NCBI RefSeq assembly: GCF_013359865.1 | Contig: NZ_JABMCE010000082.1 | Location: 58,476-122,475, forward strand | DNA from: Curtobacterium pusillum | GTDB lineage: Bacteria > Actinomycetota > Actinomycetes > Actinomycetales > Microbacteriaceae | DNA length: 64,000 nucleotides | Direction of reading: 5' to 3' | In this document: positions 60,178 through 64,000 of the stretch, piece after piece | How positions within the stretch are numbered: the stretch's first letter is position 1 | Layout: every line of letters begins with the position of its first letter | The notes under the pieces: generated by a model | The model's input: only the letters and a program-made list of their open reading frames with translations | Database searches by the model: none | What the model was told of the DNA's origin: nothing | Program-made: the position numbers and the translations under genes

Positions 60178-61227
60178 GTGCACGGTGAGTACAAGGTCCC
60201 GGGAGGCAAGCTGGTCGTCGTCGACCTCGAGGTCGTCGACGGGGTGATCCGGGAGTTCCGGCTCGCCGGCGACTTCTTCCTCGAACCGGACGACGCGCTC
60301 CCGCTGATCGACGGCGCCGTGAACGGTCTGCCGGCCACGACCGACGCCGCCGGCATCGCCGCGGCGGTCCGGGACGCACTGCCGTCCGACGCGGTCCTGC
60401 TCGGCTTCACACCCGAGTCCGTCGGGGTCGCCGTCCGCCGGGCGCTCTCCCGTGCGTCGACGTGGCAGGAGTACGACTGGGAGATCATCCACGAGGGACC
60501 GATCAGCCCGAACGAGCACCTCGCCCTCGACCAGGTGCTCACCGAAGAGGTGGGGGCGGGTCGCCGCGGTCCGACCCTGCGCATCTGGGAGTGGGACCAG
60601 CCGGCCGTCGTCATCGGGTCGTTCCAGTCCCTCAAGAACGAGGTCGACCCCGAGGGCGCGGCGAAGTACGGCGTCGAGGTCGTCCGTCGGATCTCGGGCG
60701 GCGGCGCGATGTTCATGGACGCCGGCGCGATCATCTCGTACTCCCTCTACGTCCCGACCGACCTCGTGCAGGGCATGACCTTCGCCGACTCGTACGCGTA
60801 CCTCGACGAGTGGGTGATCGAGGCGCTGAAGTCGCTCGGCATCGAGGCCTACTACCAGCCGCTCAACGACATCTCCTCGACGAAGGGCAAGATCGGCGGT
60901 GCCGCCCAGAAGCGGCTCGGCACCGGAGCGCTGCTCCACCACGCCACCATGAGCTACGACATGGACGGCGAGAAGATGGTCCAGGTGCTCCGCATCGGCC
61001 GCGAGAAGATGAGCGACAAGGGCACGACGAGCGCGGCGAAGCGCGTCGATCCGCTGCGATCCCAGACGGGGTTGACCCGCGCCGAGATCATCGACCGACT
61101 CATCGGGACCTTCACGAAGCTGTACGGGGCTCACGAGGGGCACGTGACCGACGCCGAGCGGGCTCGGGCGCAGGAGCTCGTGGCGTCGAAGTTCGCGACC
61201 CGGGAGTGGCTCGAGCGCGTTCCCTGA
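60178..61227 (+). CDS. lplA: Lipoate-protein ligase with accessory domain at the N-terminus
   Basis: The 349-residue protein carries an LplA accessory (LplB-like) domain first (residues ~1-95, VPGGKLVVVDLEV to FTPESVGVAVRRAL) and the catalytic domain second (~105-345), with VVRRISGGGAMFMDAG and the lysine in SSTKGKIGGAAQKR. In E. coli LplA the order is reversed; the order here equals an LplB-LplA fusion. It attaches lipoate to dehydrogenase and glycine-cleavage proteins. TAGGCT (60166-60171), containing the lipase stop codon, ends 6 nt before GTG. Confidence 0.88.
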   Translation: MHGEYKVPGGKLVVVDLEVVDGVIREFRLAGDFFLEPDDALPLIDGAVNGLPATTDAAGIAAAVRDALPSDAVLLGFTPESVGVAVRRALSRASTWQEYDWEIIHEGPISPNEHLALDQVLTEEVGAGRRGPTLRIWEWDQPAVVIGSFQSLKNEVDPEGAAKYGVEVVRRISGGGAMFMDAGAIISYSLYVPTDLVQGMTFADSYAYLDEWVIEALKSLGIEAYYQPLNDISSTKGKIGGAAQKRLGTGALLHHATMSYDMDGEKMVQVLRIGREKMSDKGTTSAAKRVDPLRSQTGLTRAEIIDRLIGTFTKLYGAHEGHVTDAERARAQELVASKFATREWLERVP

Positions 61228-61263
61228 CCACTCGCGCGGGTGCCATGACCAGGAGTGCGGTCG

Positions 61264-62022
61264 TCACGGCTTGGCGCCGTTGCCGAATGATCCGTGCAGC
61301 GTCGTGGCACGGAACGCGGTGGTGTCGATCACGGCGTGCACCGCGTCGAGCACGGACTGGTCGTCCCTGTCCACGCCGATGACCAGCGACCCGTAGTCGA
61401 CGCGCATCGTCGTCGGGATCGTCGCTTCGAGTCCGGTGACGTGCGGCGTCGCCGCCAGCGTGGCGAGCCCCTGCGCGACAGCCGTGGAGGTCTCCGGCGG
61501 GATGGTCTGATCGAAGGTCGCGTCGTAGTGGACGACGCTCGCGATGTGACCGGACCCCGCAGGCACGGTCAGCGTGAGGTCGACGCCGGTCCAGGCGAGT
61601 TCGCCAGCCATCGCCGTCGGGACCGCACCGGCCTGGGACGGCGTCGCCGACGGTTCCATGTCGACCTCGAACGTGGAACGGAAGTGGTTCGTCGTCACGA
61701 GGCGGCTCGCGCACGTCGCGTCGGGCACCGTGCTCGGGGTGTTCGTCGTCGACTCGGTCGCGGTCTGCACCCCCGGCAGCTTCCGTACTGCCCGGAGCGC
61801 GGCGCGGACTTCCCGCGCGACGGCGGGATCGAGCATCGCGGGAGCCGACGGTGTCACGGTCGTCGAGCCGGGCTCGGCGTCGTCGGAAGGGCACGGCCGG
61901 GACTCGCCACCGTCGTCGTGGAGCAGTCCGCCGGCAAGGTCGCGGGCTGACGAGCAACCGCTGACGGTCAATGCGCCGACGAGGGCGAAGGCTGCTGCCG
62001 AGAAGGCGGTCCGCGTGCGCAT
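61264..62022 (-). CDS. Lipoprotein of unknown function
   Basis: The 252-residue product has a lipoprotein signal ending in LTVSGC. The mature part contains two related alpha/beta segments (VREVRAALRAVRKLPGVQTA and AQGLATLAATPHVTGLEA), suggesting an internal duplication, and a Cys (DATCASR). No family recognised. CAGACT (complement of 62029-62034) is 6 nt before the ATG, so it may be leaderless. Confidence 0.75.
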   Translation of the reverse strand: MRTRTAFSAAAFALVGALTVSGCSSARDLAGGLLHDDGGESRPCPSDDAEPGSTTVTPSAPAMLDPAVAREVRAALRAVRKLPGVQTATESTTNTPSTVPDATCASRLVTTNHFRSTFEVDMEPSATPSQAGAVPTAMAGELAWTGVDLTLTVPAGSGHIASVVHYDATFDQTIPPETSTAVAQGLATLAATPHVTGLEATIPTTMRVDYGSLVIGVDRDDQSVLDAVHAVIDTTAFRATTLHGSFGNGAKP

Positions 62023-62100
62023 CGTCCCAGTCTGCACGACGACCCGACCCGGTCGGGGGCACGGCCTCGTGAGCGTAATGGTGCCGGACCAGGCCGTGGT

Positions 62101-62134
62101 CGGCCGCCCGGAGAGGGGGGGTTCCGGGCGGCCG
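62101..62134. terminator. Strong hairpin in a divergent intergenic region
   Basis: CGGCCGCCCGG (62101-62111) and CCGGGCGGCCG (62124-62134) form a perfect 11-bp stem with a G-rich 12-nt loop. The gap 62023-62237 separates divergent genes, where a terminator is not expected, so it may be regulatory or end an unknown RNA. A CCACA-TG-TGTGG palindrome lies at 62165-62176. Confidence 0.5.
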
Positions 62135-62237
62135 CACGTCCAGTGTCGGTGCCGTCCCGAAGAACCACATGTGTGGATCACGAGAATCACCCGCGCGGCG
62201 GATGCCCTCGCCTGTTCGTCCACGTAGCGTCGGGTGC

Positions 62238-62567
62238 GTGAACTGGTTGATCCTCCTGGGGGCGGTGGCCGCGGCGGCCGTCGTGATGTGGGTCGCCGAT
62301 CGCGTGGGGTGGATCGACCTGTCGAACAAGGCCACGCGCAGCGGCGGATCCGGCGGTGTGATCTCGATGATGGACGAGGTGTTCGCACCGACCCGTCACG
62401 AGACGCAAGCCGAGTACGAACGGCAGTCGCGCCTCCCGACACAGGCCCCGACGCCGGCGGACGACGACCACGACCTGCTCAGCGGCAGCGTGCTCATCAA
62501 GGTGCCGGCGGTGCGCACTGCCGGTCGGCACGAAACGCGCGCCGGTACGCACGACCGCAGCTACTGA
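62238..62567 (+). CDS. Single-helix membrane protein of unknown function
   Basis: The 109-residue protein starts with a helix (WLILLGAVAAAAVVMWVADRV) and continues with a polar, probably cytoplasmic tail (MMDEVFAPTRHETQAEYERQ). TAGCGT (62225-62230) ends 7 nt before GTG 62238, supporting a leaderless gene. Family unknown. Confidence 0.7.
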   Translation: MNWLILLGAVAAAAVVMWVADRVGWIDLSNKATRSGGSGGVISMMDEVFAPTRHETQAEYERQSRLPTQAPTPADDDHDLLSGSVLIKVPAVRTAGRHETRAGTHDRSY

Positions 62568-62589
62568 CCGACGGCTCCGGCGAGCACGG

Positions 62590-62874
62590 TCAGCGCGTCG
62601 TGAGCTCCTGGTAGTCGGGGTGCCGGTCGATCCACGCCGCGACGTAACTGCACTGCGGTACGACCCGGAGCGTGCCGGAACGGACGTCGTCGAGCGCGTG
62701 CTCCACGAGGATCGACGCGTGGCCACCCCCGCGGTGCGCCGGGTCCACCTCGGTGTGGACGAAGCGGATCTCGTCGCCGTCGACCTCGTACGCGGCGAAG
62801 CCGATCACCTCGCCGTCCTCGACGAGGGAGTACTGCTGCTTGTCCGTGTCGTTGCGGACCTCGGGTGCTGCCAT
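62590..62874 (-). CDS. Small GNAT-like acetyltransferase (YjdJ-type)
   Basis: The 94-residue protein is a minimal N-acetyltransferase of the kind annotated Gcn5-related/YjdJ: QQYSLVEDGEVIGFAAYEV, FVHTEVDPAHRGGGHASILVEHAL and VVPQCSYVAAWIDRHPDY. These usually act on unknown small molecules. TAGCGT (complement of 62882-62887) is 7 nt before the ATG. It is divergent from the methyltransferase gene. Confidence 0.87.
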   Translation of the reverse strand: MAAPEVRNDTDKQQYSLVEDGEVIGFAAYEVDGDEIRFVHTEVDPAHRGGGHASILVEHALDDVRSGTLRVVPQCSYVAAWIDRHPDYQELTTR

Positions 62875-62929
62875 GCCGCCGACGCTACGCCCGCCGCCCG
62901 CAGTGGAGGCTGTGCAGGAGAATGGTCCC

Positions 62930-63826
62930 GTGCACAGCGGAGACGATCGCGGCCCGGACCGGGTGGTCCTCGGTGACAACCTCGACGTGCTCCCGACGCT
63001 CGCCGACGGGTCGTTCACGCTGGTGTACCTCGACCCGCCGTTCAACACGGGCCGGTACCAGCGCCGGCACGCGACCTCGGCCGTCCGCGACGCGACCGGG
63101 AGTCGACACCCCGCCCGACGCCGCGAGACCGTGACGGGCTTCCGGGGGAGCACCTACGAGCGGGTCCGCGGCGACCTGATGCGGTTCGACGACCGGTTCG
63201 AGGACTACTGGTCCTTCCTCGAGCCCCGGCTGCTCGAGGCGTGGCGGCTCCTCGCCGACGACGGCACCCTCTACCTGCACCTCGACTACCGGGAGTCGCA
63301 CTACGCCAAGGTCCTGCTCGACGCCCTGTTCGGCCGCGACTCCTTCCTCAACGAGATCGTCTGGGCGTACGACTTCGGTGCGAAGTCCCGTTCGCGCTGG
63401 CCCACGAAGCACGACACGATCCTGGTCTACGTGAAGGACCCCGCCCGCTACTGGTTCGACTCCGAGGCCGTCGACCGCGAGCCGTACATGGCGCCGGGAC
63501 TCGTCACGCCCGCGAAACGGGAGCGCGGCAAGCTCCCGACGGACGTGTGGTGGCACACGATCGTGTCCCCGACGGGCAAGGAGAAGACCGGCTACCCGAC
63601 GCAGAAGCCCGAGGGCGTACTGCGGAGGATCGTCCAGGCCTCCTCGCGCGAGGGCGACTGGGTCCTCGACTTCTTCGCCGGCAGCGGCACCACCGGCGCG
63701 GTCGCGCAGGCGCTCGGCCGACGGTTCGTGCTGGTCGACGACAACCCGGTCGCGGTCGACGTGATGCGCCGCCGGCTCCCCGGAGCGTCCTTCGACGTGG
63801 AACCGCCCGCCGTCTCCGCGGTCTGA
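62930..63826 (+). CDS. Solitary beta-class DNA methyltransferase (N6-adenine or N4-cytosine)
   Basis: The 298-residue enzyme has motif IV first (VYLDPPFNTG, ~33-41) and the SAM-binding motif I last (DFFAGSGTTG, ~246-255), the beta-class order. A middle region with DDGTLYLHLDYRESHYAKVLLDALFG and KPEGVLRRIVQ is typical of type III/orphan enzymes. No restriction subunit is nearby, so it may be a housekeeping or phage-defence remnant methylase. The recognition sequence is unknown. GTG 62930 has GAGAAT 6 nt upstream. Confidence 0.9.
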   Translation: MHSGDDRGPDRVVLGDNLDVLPTLADGSFTLVYLDPPFNTGRYQRRHATSAVRDATGSRHPARRRETVTGFRGSTYERVRGDLMRFDDRFEDYWSFLEPRLLEAWRLLADDGTLYLHLDYRESHYAKVLLDALFGRDSFLNEIVWAYDFGAKSRSRWPTKHDTILVYVKDPARYWFDSEAVDREPYMAPGLVTPAKRERGKLPTDVWWHTIVSPTGKEKTGYPTQKPEGVLRRIVQASSREGDWVLDFFAGSGTTGAVAQALGRRFVLVDDNPVAVDVMRRRLPGASFDVEPPAVSAV

Positions 63827-63868
63827 CACGGGGACGACGGGCGGCCCGTCAGCTGGTCGGCCGGTCGA

Positions 63869-64000
63869 CTACTCGGCCGAGTGGCGGCCGTGCGTGTGGT
63901 CGTCGTCCGGCCTGGAGGCGCGGCTCGCGTCCGTCCCGTCCGCACCGGTCGGGCCGCTGGTCGCGTCCGCGGCGCCGTCGGCCGTGGTCCGGCCGGTGAC
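63869..64000 (-). CDS. 3' end of a leftward gene with low-complexity C-terminus
   Basis: An open frame enters from the right edge and ends at TAG (complement of 63869-63871). The visible 43 residues are Gly/Ala/Thr/Asp-rich and end in DDDHTHGRHSAE. They include SRASRP, encoded by a half copy of the dispersed palindrome (complement of ~63906-63925). This same peptide occurs in the M23 peptidase. The reading is plausible but short. Confidence 0.4.
   Translation of the reverse strand, partial: VTGRTTADGAADATSGPTGADGTDASRASRPDDDHTHGRHSAE

Overview
This 64 kb window is a gene-dense piece of a very GC-rich chromosome. The gene content is that of a Gram-positive actinomycete: DUF3073 and DUF3072 proteins, a class E sortase, an alpha-E protein, a TipA-type MerR regulator, a Fur/catalase pair, and many genes with a -10 box placed directly before the start codon. 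I read it as Microbacteriaceae, most like Curtobacterium; that placement is inference from protein style, not from a search. I see no insertion sequence, prophage, CRISPR array, tRNA or rRNA gene.

Layout. 1-2600: the start of a CtaG-like oxidase assembly gene, then Fur-family regulator and catalase. 2621-3187: an acyltransferase resembling rhizobial NodA. 3292-6918: a tight five-gene cassette (secreted acid-free cationic peptide, lipoprotein, membrane-anchored peptidoglycan-binding adaptor, ABC ATPase, MacB/FtsX-like permease), the most system-like accessory locus here. 6946-9496: VOC protein, membrane protein, signal peptidase I and a lipoprotein. 9564-13187: an ABC-2 exporter followed by a DesK/NarL-type two-component pair in one overlapping operon. 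13302-15856: purC, purD and a sterol-carrier-like gene. 16080-19158: a large ATP-binding LuxR regulator and a small membrane protein. 19300-22401: divergent purF and purM, then DUF3073.

22559-32602: flavin monooxygenase, DUF3072, an unknown protein, a KimA-like potassium transporter, a TipA-like regulator with an internal start, a DUF4097-PadR operon, the YczE/MocR divergent pair and a membrane protein. 32692-40589: an RND transporter, lipoprotein hydrolase, PPK2 kinase, and a DEAD-box helicase with about 20 ten-residue repeats. 40669-50987: DinB protein, sbcD-sbcC, class E sortase, YpeA acetyltransferase, EamA transporter, CPBP protease and recQ. 51067-57676: PlsC acyltransferase, M23 peptidase, a dehydrogenase, alpha-E protein and a MarR-MFS operon. 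57783-64000: Pit phosphate transporter, lipase, a domain-permuted lipoate ligase, small envelope proteins, a solitary beta-class DNA methyltransferase and the 3' end of one more gene.

Two features run across the window. First, about twenty genes have a TANNNT-like hexamer 6-8 nt before ATG or GTG with no separate leader, so leaderless transcription looks common; in two cases the -10 box contains the TAG stop codon of the preceding gene. Second, two families of near-perfect palindromes recur. They sit mostly between convergent genes, where they probably act as terminators, and versions of one family lie inside reading frames in disordered or loop segments (EamA transporter, histidine kinase, M23 peptidase and others).
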